Below, piece by piece: positions 7,453 to 15,262 of a DNA stretch of 18,949 nucleotides. The DNA lies in assembly GCA_013329455.1 (NCBI GenBank), contig DUKF01000252.1, positions 1 to 18,949 of the forward strand. The letters are read 5' to 3'. The number at the start of each line of letters is the position of its first letter. Within the stretch, counting starts at the first letter, position 1. The notes below the pieces were generated by a model. The model saw only the letters and a list, made by a program, of their open reading frames with translations. It did no database searches and was not told the DNA's origin. Origin of the DNA: Methanotrichaceae archaeon. Lineage in GTDB: Archaea > Halobacteriota > Methanosarcinia > Methanotrichales > Methanotrichaceae. A program made the position numbers and the translations under genes.

Positions 7453-8733
7453 TCAGTACTGCTCATAGATCCACGACCTCTCCGCCGGAAAGAGGACGTC
7501 GATGAGACGAATGGTCTTGTCTGAGGCACCATCTGTGCCAGAGCCCACATACAGCATCGCCGGGAAGATGTCGGGCCGCACGCGCTGCAGCTCTCGCCAG
7601 GTCCTATGTCCGAGAACCAGAGCAGAGAAGAGGTCTTCGCTGAGGAATAATGTGTTCGAACATTCCTCTTCGCCCCCAGATGTGACGGATTCGAGCCGGC
7701 CTTGAGACCAGATGAGATCGATCTGTTCTCGGTAAAAATCGAGCCGCAAAATCCCGGAGAACGATGCAAGGCTGCTCTCCTTTAGGCGCGTCTCCAGGAT
7801 GGGGGCGATCTTGATGAGAAACCTCTTTTTATCCGGGATCTTTATCTGCCAGGCGTAAGGCCTCCCCTTGGACGCTCCGAAGGAGATGGCGGTCTTGGCC
7901 GCGATCGATCCAATGGCAAGGTTCAGCCTAATGTACGGCTTATTCCGTTCCGCGCATTTTTTCTTGCAGAAGGCGAGGAGACTTATCAGCCCGTCGTCGG
8001 ATATGGATTCGCTGATCTCGCTCACTTTGAGCCCTGCTCCGAAGCCCTGCCGAGGAATCCTGAAGTAGTATTTCTCTTCCGTCTCTCGGCCTTCCATGAT
8101 CCAGAACTCCGAGCCGCATTCTGTCCTCTGGCCGAAGGTCAATAGGTACTCCCATTTTGCCTCGTCCCTGAAGACGGAGAGAAAGTTCGATCTTCTATAT
8201 CGCTCGTCCTCTTCCAGGAGAAAAGGTATGTCTCCGGTCTCGGCGAGCCGAAACTCGTAGGAATCATCGTCGTCCGAATCGGGCACGAGATGAAGGGGGA
8301 TATCGATGTGGGGCTCCAGAGGGATTGAATAATGATATCCGAAGCGGCAATAAAATCCCGGAATCCCCTGGACCACGGCCAGGTCGAACCCCTCCTCTTC
8401 GAGGGTCGCATCGAACTCTCGGCTGAGGAGCCTCATCAGCCCCTTGTTCCGATGCCCCTCTCCCGTTCCCACGATTCCCATCTCAGCGACTTTCAGCTTC
8501 GTCCCCGCCATCTCCCAGGTCCAGGGGATGAGGGCGAAGGCCGAGGCGATCTCTCCGGTCTCATCCTCGGCGGCGATGAACCAACGCTCGTTTTTCATGC
8601 CTGGAAGGTGGGAAAATATCGTCTCGGCGAAGGTTCCCACCTCCTCCGGAAGAAAGATCTTGTCGAAATGATGGCCGAGCTTCCTGGCGTCGTCGGGAGA
8701 TTCGGCCCGGCTTATTCTGTACTTTGAGTGCAT
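7453..8733 (-). CDS. Eis-like GNAT N-acetyltransferase (COG4552 type)
   Basis: A protein of about 426 residues with the architecture of the Eis family: an N-terminal GNAT domain, a second GNAT-like domain and a C-terminal SCP2-like domain. Numbered from the alternative upstream ATG at 8766 (437 residues), the acetyl-CoA loop is in VGTGEGHRNKGLMRLL (99-114), and GIPGFYCRFGY (134-144) is a hallmark of the family. The C-terminus ends with an FP-containing segment and aromatic residues, as in Eis, where the terminal carboxylate takes part in catalysis. Substrates of archaeal members are unknown; mycobacterial Eis acetylates amines, including lysines and aminoglycosides. I favour ATG 8733 (MHSKYRIS), with GAGGA about ten bases upstream; ATG 8766 lacks a clear ribosome site. 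It heads the minus-strand unit, 78 bases before the KaiC-like gene. A role in acetylating a neighbouring enzyme is possible but not shown. Confidence 0.75.
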   Translation of the reverse strand: MHSKYRISRAESPDDARKLGHHFDKIFLPEEVGTFAETIFSHLPGMKNERWFIAAEDETGEIASAFALIPWTWEMAGTKLKVAEMGIVGTGEGHRNKGLMRLLSREFDATLEEEGFDLAVVQGIPGFYCRFGYHYSIPLEPHIDIPLHLVPDSDDDDSYEFRLAETGDIPFLLEEDERYRRSNFLSVFRDEAKWEYLLTFGQRTECGSEFWIMEGRETEEKYYFRIPRQGFGAGLKVSEISESISDDGLISLLAFCKKKCAERNKPYIRLNLAIGSIAAKTAISFGASKGRPYAWQIKIPDKKRFLIKIAPILETRLKESSLASFSGILRLDFYREQIDLIWSQGRLESVTSGGEEECSNTLFLSEDLFSALVLGHRTWRELQRVRPDIFPAMLYVGSGTDGASDKTIRLIDVLFPAERSWIYEQY

Positions 8734-8837
8734 GGAATCGATTTCCTCGTTTTTTATAGCCTTCATCGCCCAAGCTTAAGATCATGGTGATCGCCGGACG
8801 CCTTCAGAGTCGAGAGACATAACTCAACCTCGTTGAT

Positions 8838-8850
8838 TAAATATTTATTG
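8838..8850. promoter_or_regulatory. Palindromic TATA-like element in the divergent intergenic region
   Basis: TAAATATTTA at 8838-8847 is a perfect 10-bp palindrome inside the AT-rich run TTAAATATTTATTG. It lies between the acetyltransferase unit (minus) and the GH57/debranching unit (plus), so one TBP site could serve both directions. Predicted starts are near 8870 (plus) and near 8817 (minus). A second TATA-like CAATATACC at about 8861-8869 could serve the plus unit, and TATAAAAAA at 8758-8750 on the minus strand could serve the acetyltransferase gene. Confidence 0.4.
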
Positions 8851-8953
8851 AACTTGATAGACAATATACCAGCATGCCATTAATCCCGTCCCTCTGGGTT
8901 GGCGGAGGTTCCATCAAAGCTGACGAAGATACTAAAGATTCCGGTGAGATCTC

Positions 8954-10501
8954 ATGAAAGACGTCTGTCTCTGTTTCGAGGTCCACCAGCCTTTGAGGCT
9001 CAAAAAGGACTTTTTCTGGGGCGGCTCGCCCCTAAAGAGGATCGAACCAGACCAGATATTGGACTTCTACTTCGACGACCCAGAGAACCGGAGGATATTC
9101 GACCGCGTGGCCGAGAAGTGCTATATTCCGACAAACGATATCATATTTGAAGAGATAAGGCGGCACCTTGATTCCGAGCGACCCTTCAAGGCGGCCTACA
9201 GCTTCTCGGGAGTGTTTCTCGACCAGTGCGAAAGGTACAATCCCAGGGTTCTGGAATCTTTCGCAAGGCTCGTGGATACTGGGATGGTGGAGGTTATGGA
9301 GCAGACCTACCACCACTCTCTTGCAAGCCTCTACGAGGACGGAAGGGAGTTTGCAGAGCAGGTCAGAATGCACCGGGAGAAGATCTGGGACAATTTCGGC
9401 GTGAAGCCCAGGATCTTCGAGAACACGGAGCTTCTCTACGACGACCGGATCGCGAAGGTCGTCGAGAATATGGGCTACGCAGGGATCTTCGCTGAGGGGA
9501 TCATCGCCCCTCCAAACCACGTCTACAAGCCGGAAGGTTGCGATAGGATCTCTCTTCTCCTGCGAGACTATCAGATCACCGACGACATGGGATTTCGGTT
9601 CTCGGCCCGGTGGTGGAACGAGTACCCTCTCACCGCCGAGAAGTACGCCTCCTGGATCGCGTCAAAGCCCGGCGAGTGCGTCAACATCTTCTGCGACTAC
9701 GAGACTTTCGGCGAGCACCAGTGGGCCGACACAGGGATCTTCGAGTTTTTGAAGTTTCTACCCGGCGATATCCTGAAATGGGGGCACTTGAGGTTTGCAA
9801 CCCCGAGCGAGGTGGTGGACAAAAATCCACCAATCGAGATCATAAGCGTTCCCAAGACCACCTCCTGGGCCGACATCGAAAGAGACACCAGCTGCTGGCT
9901 TGGAAACGCTCTGCAGTGGGCCTGCTATTCCTATCACCGAAGGCTTGAGGGTCCCATCAAGGAGAGCGGCGACCGGCTTCTCTTGGACACCTGGAGGACG
10001 CTTGGCCTTTCTGACCACCTATACTACGCCTTCACTCACGGTGGCGGACCCGGCGAGGTCCACAACTACTTCAGCCCTTACGGCAGCCCCTACGATGCCG
10101 CTATCACCTTATTTTCCGTCCTCTCAGACCTCCACTATCGGGTGAAGTCCTATGTCGATGCCGCCGACGACCCCTTCCTCTTCTCGACGGGGATCGACCA
10201 GTTCACGGGAGATGTTGCCTGGGGCCGGAGGGGCTTGAGAGAGATTCTGGAAAGTGCAACGATCGACATCCTCGAATACCACGCGAAGAGGGGAGACCTC
10301 TCGGCCTGGGCGAGGTCAAGCCTCGCCGACGCCGCCCTCGCCGAGAGGCTCGAAGCGACTGAAGGCCTCCATGGAGAAGGCTTGAGAGCGGCGCTTTTGG
10401 AGGCGGTGGACGAGGCTATGAACAGAGGCCGATCAGAGGGTAAGAAATCGGGTCGAGATCAAAATAAAGTCACCCCAAAAAGTGGGAGGAAGAAGAGATG
10501 A
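8954..10501 (+). CDS. GH57 alpha-amylase / 4-alpha-glucanotransferase-type glycoside hydrolase
   Basis: A 515-residue cytoplasmic enzyme of family GH57 that cleaves or transfers alpha-1,4-glucan chains. The first conserved region is HQP at 11-13. GMVEVMEQTYHHS (110-122) is the second. FENTELLYDD (155-164) contains E159 as the likely nucleophile. FCDYETFGEH (246-255) contains D248 as the likely acid/base. There is no signal peptide, so it should act on internal polyglucan. The last 30 or so residues are a basic Lys/Arg/Ser tail. ATG 8954 follows GGTGAG closely. Its stop overlaps the start of the debranching enzyme (ATGA). GH57 members differ between hydrolase and transferase activity and motifs alone do not decide it. 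The arrangement with glycogen synthases recalls polyglucan clusters in other methanogens (general knowledge). Confidence 0.85.
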   Translation: MKDVCLCFEVHQPLRLKKDFFWGGSPLKRIEPDQILDFYFDDPENRRIFDRVAEKCYIPTNDIIFEEIRRHLDSERPFKAAYSFSGVFLDQCERYNPRVLESFARLVDTGMVEVMEQTYHHSLASLYEDGREFAEQVRMHREKIWDNFGVKPRIFENTELLYDDRIAKVVENMGYAGIFAEGIIAPPNHVYKPEGCDRISLLLRDYQITDDMGFRFSARWWNEYPLTAEKYASWIASKPGECVNIFCDYETFGEHQWADTGIFEFLKFLPGDILKWGHLRFATPSEVVDKNPPIEIISVPKTTSWADIERDTSCWLGNALQWACYSYHRRLEGPIKESGDRLLLDTWRTLGLSDHLYYAFTHGGGPGEVHNYFSPYGSPYDAAITLFSVLSDLHYRVKSYVDAADDPFLFSTGIDQFTGDVAWGRRGLREILESATIDILEYHAKRGDLSAWARSSLADAALAERLEATEGLHGEGLRAALLEAVDEAMNRGRSEGKKSGRDQNKVTPKSGRKKR

Positions 10502-12426
10502 ACGGTGATCTCAGTTTTCATCCGAAAAGCTATCAAGAGGGCGCAAAGCGCGAATGGCTGACGACAAACGGCCTCGGGGGTTACGCCTCCTCGACAATTC
10601 TGGGAGCGAACACCAGGTCCTATCACGGCCTTCTGGTCGCTGCATTGAACCCGCCCACAGAAAGGACTTTGCTCCTCTCATCCCTGGACGAGGAGCTGAT
10701 ATCCGAATCGGGCCACTGCCATCTGGCCTGCCACCAGTACCCTGGCGCGATATACCCTGAAGGGTTCCGTCACCTCGAGCAGTTCCGGCAGGATTCAACC
10801 CCGACGTTCCTCTACAGGACGGAGGACGGAACCGTCGTCGAAAAAAAAGTGTTCATGGTCCAGGGCGAGAACACCACCATCGTAAATTACAGGGTTGAAG
10901 GAAGAGGCCTCTTCAGGGTCGTACCGCTCGTCAACTGCCGGAGCTTTCACGTCGCCTCTCGCGCACCCCAGATGGACCAGGTACGAATCGATCTTGGGGG
11001 CGGCGGGAGCGGCGTTCGACTCCAATCCTGTTGCGACTTCGCACTCGTCTCGGACAAAGCAGGTTATGTCAAGGAGGAGCTCTGGTACAACAACCTGGAG
11101 TACGAGGCCGAAAGGCAGAGGGGCCTCGCTTGGAAGGATGACTCTTTCAGCCCCGGCAGGTTCGAGATCGAGGTCAACGGCCACCTCTCTTTCAACATAG
11201 TCGCATCAATCGACCGTAGCTCGCCGGAGTGGGCCGAGGAACTGATGAGGCGAGAAGAGAATAGGGTCAAGGGGCTTTTGGGCAACAAAAGGCGCGACTC
11301 CAGGTTCAGGAGGCTTGCAGTCGGAGCCGATCAGTTCCTGGTCAAAAGGCGCGAAGGCAGGAGCATCATCGCAGGGTACCACTGGTTCAACGATTGGGGG
11401 CGGGACGCCATGATCTCGTTGCCGGGCCTGCTTCTCACAACGCGCAGGTTTGATGACGCCCGAGTGGTCCTGACCACCTTCGCCGGGGCGATGAAGGGCG
11501 GCCTTCTTCCCAACGACTTCGGGGCCCAGGGTTACAACACCATCGACGCTGCGCTCTGGTTCTTCTGGGCGGTCCACAAGTACTGGACCTATTCCGGGGA
11601 TTCAGACCTCGTGAGGGATCTATTCCCCTCCCTCAGGGCGATGGTCGACCGCTACTCCCGCGAGACTCCGGGATCTTTTTCGGACGAGGACGGGCTGATC
11701 GTCTCAAAGCCCGGACTCACCTGGATGGACGCGAAAGTGGGCGGCGAGTTCGTCACGCCCAGGGCCGGGAAAGCCTGCGAGATCAACGCCCTCTGGTACA
11801 ACGCCCTGTTGGTCATGGAAGTTTTTTCTGGGGAGCTGGGCGAAGAGTGGGACGGAGAACTCGCAGAGAAGGTCTGTGAGAGCTACGAGAAGTTCTGGAA
11901 CTCGGAATCGGGGTGCCTCTTCGATTTGGTCGACGAGATGGATGTCGCTATCAGGCCGAACCAGGTGATAGCAGCATCCCTCCCCTTCACTCCCCTCGAT
12001 CCCGACCAGATCAGGGGGATCGTGGCCACAGCCACCGAGGAGCTACTCACCTCCTACGGCCTGAGGACCCTTTCGCCGGAGGATCCTGCCTATTTAGGAA
12101 GGTACGAGGGCGAACCTGCCGAGAGGGATCGCGCCTACCACCAGGGAACGGTCTGGCCCTGGCTGATGGGGCCCTACATAACCGCTCGTCTGAAGGCGAG
12201 CCGTCACACAAAAAAGAGCAGAGACGAGGCCAGGGAGATTATCAGGCCTCTTATGGACCTCGACGGCCAGATCGGCGTTGGGACGATCTGCGAGGTCTTC
12301 GACGGCGACGAGCCCCACCGGCCCGGAGGCTGCATATCTCAGGCCTGGTCCCTTGGAGAGGTGATGAGGGCCTGGTCGGAGGACGTGATGATGGGGACGA
12401 GCAGGCTGAAGAGGGGAAGCGTTTAG
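10498..12426 (+). CDS. Archaeal-type glycogen debranching enzyme (amylo-alpha-1,6-glucosidase, GH133)
   Basis: A 642-residue enzyme that removes alpha-1,6 branch points from glycogen. The N-terminal archaeal/bacterial GDE domain begins WLTTNGLGGYASST (20-33), with SYHGLLVA at 41-48 and YPEGFRHL at 86-93. The C-terminal (alpha/alpha)6 catalytic domain carries FNDWGRD (297-303), NTIDAALWFF (347-356), TWMDAK (408-413), GKACEINALWYNAL (424-437) and YHQGTVWPW (547-555), as expected for the GDE_C fold. The length fits archaeal members. It overlaps the GH57 gene by four bases, so the two degradative enzymes are translated together. It is followed by a T-rich stretch and a convergent lipoprotein gene. 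Confidence 0.93.
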   Translation: MNGDLSFHPKSYQEGAKREWLTTNGLGGYASSTILGANTRSYHGLLVAALNPPTERTLLLSSLDEELISESGHCHLACHQYPGAIYPEGFRHLEQFRQDSTPTFLYRTEDGTVVEKKVFMVQGENTTIVNYRVEGRGLFRVVPLVNCRSFHVASRAPQMDQVRIDLGGGGSGVRLQSCCDFALVSDKAGYVKEELWYNNLEYEAERQRGLAWKDDSFSPGRFEIEVNGHLSFNIVASIDRSSPEWAEELMRREENRVKGLLGNKRRDSRFRRLAVGADQFLVKRREGRSIIAGYHWFNDWGRDAMISLPGLLLTTRRFDDARVVLTTFAGAMKGGLLPNDFGAQGYNTIDAALWFFWAVHKYWTYSGDSDLVRDLFPSLRAMVDRYSRETPGSFSDEDGLIVSKPGLTWMDAKVGGEFVTPRAGKACEINALWYNALLVMEVFSGELGEEWDGELAEKVCESYEKFWNSESGCLFDLVDEMDVAIRPNQVIAASLPFTPLDPDQIRGIVATATEELLTSYGLRTLSPEDPAYLGRYEGEPAERDRAYHQGTVWPWLMGPYITARLKASRHTKKSRDEAREIIRPLMDLDGQIGVGTICEVFDGDEPHRPGGCISQAWSLGEVMRAWSEDVMMGTSRLKRGSV

Positions 12427-12469
12427 AGGGGCATGCCTCCGCATTCCTCCTTCTCTTCCGTTTCCAGCT

Positions 12470-12487
12470 GTCCAATGCCTTTTTTCT
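12470..12487 (+). terminator. T-tract downstream of the GH57/debranching unit
   Basis: The 68-base gap between the convergent stops is pyrimidine-rich and holds a T6 run (12480-12485) followed by C and TT. T-tracts are the usual archaeal termination signal for the plus-strand unit. No stem is evident. Confidence 0.35.
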
Positions 12488-12494
12488 TGATCGT

Positions 12495-13379
12495 CTACTT
12501 GGCAGTTGGCATGTCTGAAGGCTGCGCCATCATCCCAAGAAGCATGTCCAGCCAGTTGGGAGCGTTCTTCGCCTCTTCTGGCACCACTATCACGACCGGC
12601 TCGTTGTAGTTGGAATAGATCACCGTTGAGTCGGATTTGATCTCCATCTCGACGTCACCCATCTCGCCAACGGGAAGGCCCATCATATCAGAGGTCAGGG
12701 TCAGCTCCATAGCGACCAGGTTTTTCAGGGGCAGGTGAGACTCCTTGGATATCCAGGTCGTCCACTCCATCTCGCTATCATTGAAGATCTCGGTAATGTC
12801 CATATTCTGAATCGGCATCGATCCCATCTGCTGGTTCAGGATCATGGTGAAAGTCTCCATATCGGGAACCACCTTCACCTTATAGGCATCCTCGCCATTG
12901 ATCTTTTCGGATCCCTCCAGCTTGATCTCTGAAGCATTGAGAAGCTCTGCCTGGGTCTTCACCTGGTTCTGCTGGTCCCACATATCTTCAGGCATGCCGG
13001 GCAACTTAGTCCAGTTCCCGTCGATCTTCGTGTACATGGTGTCTCCCTGCATGTACATCTCCATCTCCTGGACGACCTCACCCATATCCTCAGAGCTGGT
13101 GGTGGTGGTCATGGTCATCTTCATGGCGCGGGCCGTGACGTTCAGCTCGCCTTCGCCCACCGACTTGGTCTCAAAGGACATGGTGCGAAGGGTTCTGTTC
13201 GTCTCAGAGTGGTTGACCACTTTTATGGTCTGATCCGAATCCACGGCGACGGCGACCGTCTCGACCTTCTCTACCGACTCGATCATCATCGTCTTCAGCT
13301 CCTCGGGGCTGGGCTTCTCCTCGACGCAACCCGAAAAGGCGACGATCACCAAGGCCAATAACAACAAGATTTTCTTCAT
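12495..13379 (-). CDS. Putative membrane-anchored lipoprotein (LolA/DUF6612-like fold possible)
   Basis: A 294-residue exported protein. MKK, then a hydrophobic core and AFSGC with Cys18, form a signal peptide with a lipobox, so it is probably lipid-anchored outside the cell membrane. The mature part starts with charged residues, is rich in Met, Thr and acidic residues, and alternates short beta-strand-like segments such as MEMYMQGDTMYTKIDGNWTKL (about 106-126) and EDAYKVKVVPDM. This layout resembles LolA-like lipoproteins and DUF6612 proteins, but I cannot assign a function. ATG 13379 follows GAGGG eight bases upstream. It is convergent with the debranching enzyme and appears monocistronic. 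Confidence 0.75.
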   Translation of the reverse strand: MKKILLLLALVIVAFSGCVEEKPSPEELKTMMIESVEKVETVAVAVDSDQTIKVVNHSETNRTLRTMSFETKSVGEGELNVTARAMKMTMTTTTSSEDMGEVVQEMEMYMQGDTMYTKIDGNWTKLPGMPEDMWDQQNQVKTQAELLNASEIKLEGSEKINGEDAYKVKVVPDMETFTMILNQQMGSMPIQNMDITEIFNDSEMEWTTWISKESHLPLKNLVAMELTLTSDMMGLPVGEMGDVEMEIKSDSTVIYSNYNEPVVIVVPEEAKNAPNWLDMLLGMMAQPSDMPTAK

Positions 13380-13453
13380 GTGTCAAGCCCTCTCTCCTAC
13401 GCACTATTTCACACTATCGTTCGTTTTTCCGGCTCCGTCCTTGTCACCCTCTT

Positions 13454-13790
13454 CGGAATCGGGGTGTCCTGGGCATGGGTATCTTCCCTGGAAATAGCCC
13501 CGCCCTGCACCCAATATTTTCGATTCTCGCATTCGTCGCTGGAGGGCTGCCGGCCATCGCGCCCGACAGACAGGTGGCGTCGCCCTTTCGGCACTTCTCT
13601 GCGGGCCTTGGTGCGATCGCGCTGTCGAACCTCCTTCTCTACTTCGTCCTCGGGCAGTCAAGACCATATGCGATCCTCGGAATCGGTGGACTGGAGCGGT
13701 GAGTTGCCTACCATATAGTCCTCTGGATGATCGGGTTTTGGAGGGTATCTTATGGGGCGTTCGAAACCAAAACCCTCAGATTGATGGATA
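13454..13790 (+). pseudogene. DUF998-family membrane protein remnant with an in-frame stop
   Basis: From 13475 the frame reads MGIFPGNSPALH, then IFSILAFVAGGLPAIA, and later ILGIGGLER, which is the core pattern of DUF998 integral membrane proteins (GxGIFPE...H...A.......AI and GIGGxER). After GGLER a TGA stop (about 13700-13702) interrupts the frame. The same frame then continues VAYHIVLWMIGFW, which matches the expected next segment of the family (ERxIxYPxxLWxIGF). The N-terminal three or so membrane helices usually found before the GIFPE motif are missing: upstream the frame is not membrane-like and runs into the promoter side of the lipoprotein gene. I read this as a truncated gene with a nonsense change. 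A sequencing error at the stop would not restore the lost N-terminus. Confidence 0.6.
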
Positions 13791-14510
13791 TCCCCATTCA
13801 CAGGTCAATTCTTGAGGCATGGATCTCGTTGAACACCATGGAAGTTTTCATCACAAGCATACCAATAGTGAAGAGTGCAGAAGAGCCGACCCCCAGGGAT
13901 CAGAATTTTGGGAAGAGATACCAGATGTCTGAAGCGGAGGTTTTTGTACACTGTCCATTCTTCCTCGTGCATGCTGAGAAAATTAACCAGACATCTCAAA
14001 AGGTCGTAAGAGAGACTTTCAGTAACCCGAGCCCTCGGTCCCGGCTCTCTGGCAAGAGTGGGATCTTTGGCATGTTCAAGGGCGAAATTCACCCGAGAGC
14101 TTTCGGGAAGGGCTGGGGATGCGAAGGTGAACGGTCCGGAGATGCCACCTGGCGAGGAGGAGTCAGTTGAAAGCTACCTCTTGTTGGATCACGAGGCTTG
14201 TGGTTCCTTTTGGCCGACGACGAAGAGTTCATCGCCAGGGGCGACCGGAGAGTGTGATCTCCAGATTGAATCTTGGAGGCAGCCACCCAGCAAGAATCAT
14301 TCAGACGCTCAAGTCAGATGATAAAGAGGTACTTCGCCCAGGTGGCCGGTAAGTGGTTTCCGACCCGATGCTATTTTAAACCATCGGCTCAATCTCCGAC
14401 GGTCTTATCCAAATTATTTATTCGAATGCTCTGCATCTTTGTTGTGGGGGGGGGGCAAGTAACCGACAAAGTATTGCTGTGTTCACATATTTTGGAAGGA
14501 TATTATGTTT
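13791..14510. other. Gene-poor segment, possibly decayed coding sequence
   Basis: About 0.7 kb without a gene I can defend. Open frames of 60-150 codons exist on both strands, but none has a ribosome site, signal peptide or recognisable motif. Between about 14200 and 14340, two plus-strand frames give protein-like pieces (ADDEEFIARGDRRV, then after a frame change LNLGGSHPARIIQTL), which may be remnants of a broken gene of unknown family. A minus-strand frame at 13805-14092 is also open but unrecognised. A G10 homopolymer lies at 14446-14455. Confidence 0.4.
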
Positions 14511-14544
14511 TTGAATAATTAATGTGTTTTGGATGTGGTCCTGC

Positions 14545-14657
14545 AAACCAGGAGGCCTAAGGCGGCGGCGCGAGGCATCCCCAAAAGCTCTGATGCATGG
14601 TGCTCCGCCGCCAGTTTGACTTTTACGATCGATATTCTGCTGCATAAAAGTTTTTTT
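14545..14657 (+). ncRNA. Candidate small structured RNA (hairpin plus T-tract)
   Basis: GGCGGCGG at 14561-14568 pairs with CCGCCGCC at 14605-14612, and the stem extends inward through GC/GC and GCATC/GATGC (14574-14578 with 14592-14596), leaving a loop of about 13 bases and small internal bulges. An A/T-rich GAATAATTAATG at about 14512-14523 could be a TATA element for a start near 14545, and a T7 run at 14651-14657 could end the transcript. This is an unrecognised element and could instead be a remnant repeat or a terminator. Confidence 0.3.
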
Positions 14658-14683
14658 CCCTCATATTCAGAACACTGAAAAAG

Positions 14684-14692
14684 TTTATATAA
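14684..14692 (+). promoter_or_regulatory. TATA box of the small secreted protein gene
   Basis: TTTATATAA is a near-ideal archaeal TATA box, with a purine-rich AACACTGAAAAAG run before it. Transcription would start near 14712-14716, leaving a leader of about 38 bases. The leader holds a 6-bp inverted repeat (TCGAAT 14721-14726, ATTCGA 14732-14737) whose right arm touches the GAGGAGGG ribosome site at 14736-14743. Confidence 0.6.
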
Positions 14693-14751
14693 TTCCTCTC
14701 CGAAATAATATACATAGTCTTCGAATCCGAAATTCGAGGAGGGTTTACAAA

Positions 14752-15228
14752 ATGAAGAGAGCATACGCCATATTGGCCGTCCTGTTCTTATTGTGTGGAT
14801 TTGTGATCTCCACAGGATCAGCGGCAACAGATCTTTCCGGGAAATATGTCGGAACTGGAACTGGAGTTGTCATCAACTCCTCCAGCGGGGAGATAATAAT
14901 TCCTCCAGCAACAGCTAACGTCTCGATGACGATAGAACAGACAGGACACTTATTGATAGCCGAATACCAGGTTTTGGGCGTTGATGATAAGCCCGTTGGC
15001 GACGCTTTTTACATGGTGGGATCGACCGGCGATAACTACATTTCGCTTTATTACGCTGGAAACAAGAAGACGCTGGGTGAAAGCGTGTGGCTAGAAGGCA
15101 TAACCACGGGAGAGGTCCTCAAACCTGGTGAGCTCGGATTCAGCACAGTCGGCGGCGGCTACGACAAAGATAAGAACATGCTATTCACGTGGACTGAAAT
15201 CGATTTACTTAAGAAAGTAGATGAGTGA
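14752..15228 (+). CDS. Small secreted protein of unknown function
   Basis: A 158-residue protein with a clear Sec signal peptide: MKR, a hydrophobic stretch to about residue 20, and a TGSAA cleavage region around residues 21-25. The mature part of about 130 residues starts DLSGKYVGTGTG and alternates short strands (VSMTIEQTGHLLIAEYQV, FYMVGSTGDNYISLYY) in a lipocalin- or beta-barrel-like rhythm, ending in a charged tail. No cysteines remain after cleavage, and there is no lipobox or membrane anchor. I do not recognise a family. It has its own strong TATA box and a GAGGAGGG ribosome site eight bases before ATG 14752, so it may be well expressed. AT-richer codon use than its neighbours (TTA, ATA, AAT are frequent) could mean it arrived by transfer or evolves differently. 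Confidence 0.8.
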   Translation: MKRAYAILAVLFLLCGFVISTGSAATDLSGKYVGTGTGVVINSSSGEIIIPPATANVSMTIEQTGHLLIAEYQVLGVDDKPVGDAFYMVGSTGDNYISLYYAGNKKTLGESVWLEGITTGEVLKPGELGFSTVGGGYDKDKNMLFTWTEIDLLKKVDE

Positions 15229-15240
15229 AGAACACCCCTA

Positions 15241-15262
15241 CTTTTCTCTAATTTTTTATTTA
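15241..15262 (+). terminator. T-rich terminator after the secreted protein gene
   Basis: About 15 bases after the TGA stop the sequence reads CTTTTCTCTAATTTTTTATT, with T4 and T6 runs. This matches the T-tract signals that end archaeal transcripts. No stem is needed or seen. Confidence 0.45.

Noticed and set aside
11913..12518. Second plus-strand frame of 201 codons over the end of the debranching gene
   Set aside because: It overlaps conserved debranching-enzyme sequence in another frame and is Arg/Gly-rich, as expected for a shadow frame.
13805..14092. Minus-strand frame of 95 codons
   Set aside because: It has no motif, ribosome site or neighbour link, so I left it as part of the unassigned segment.
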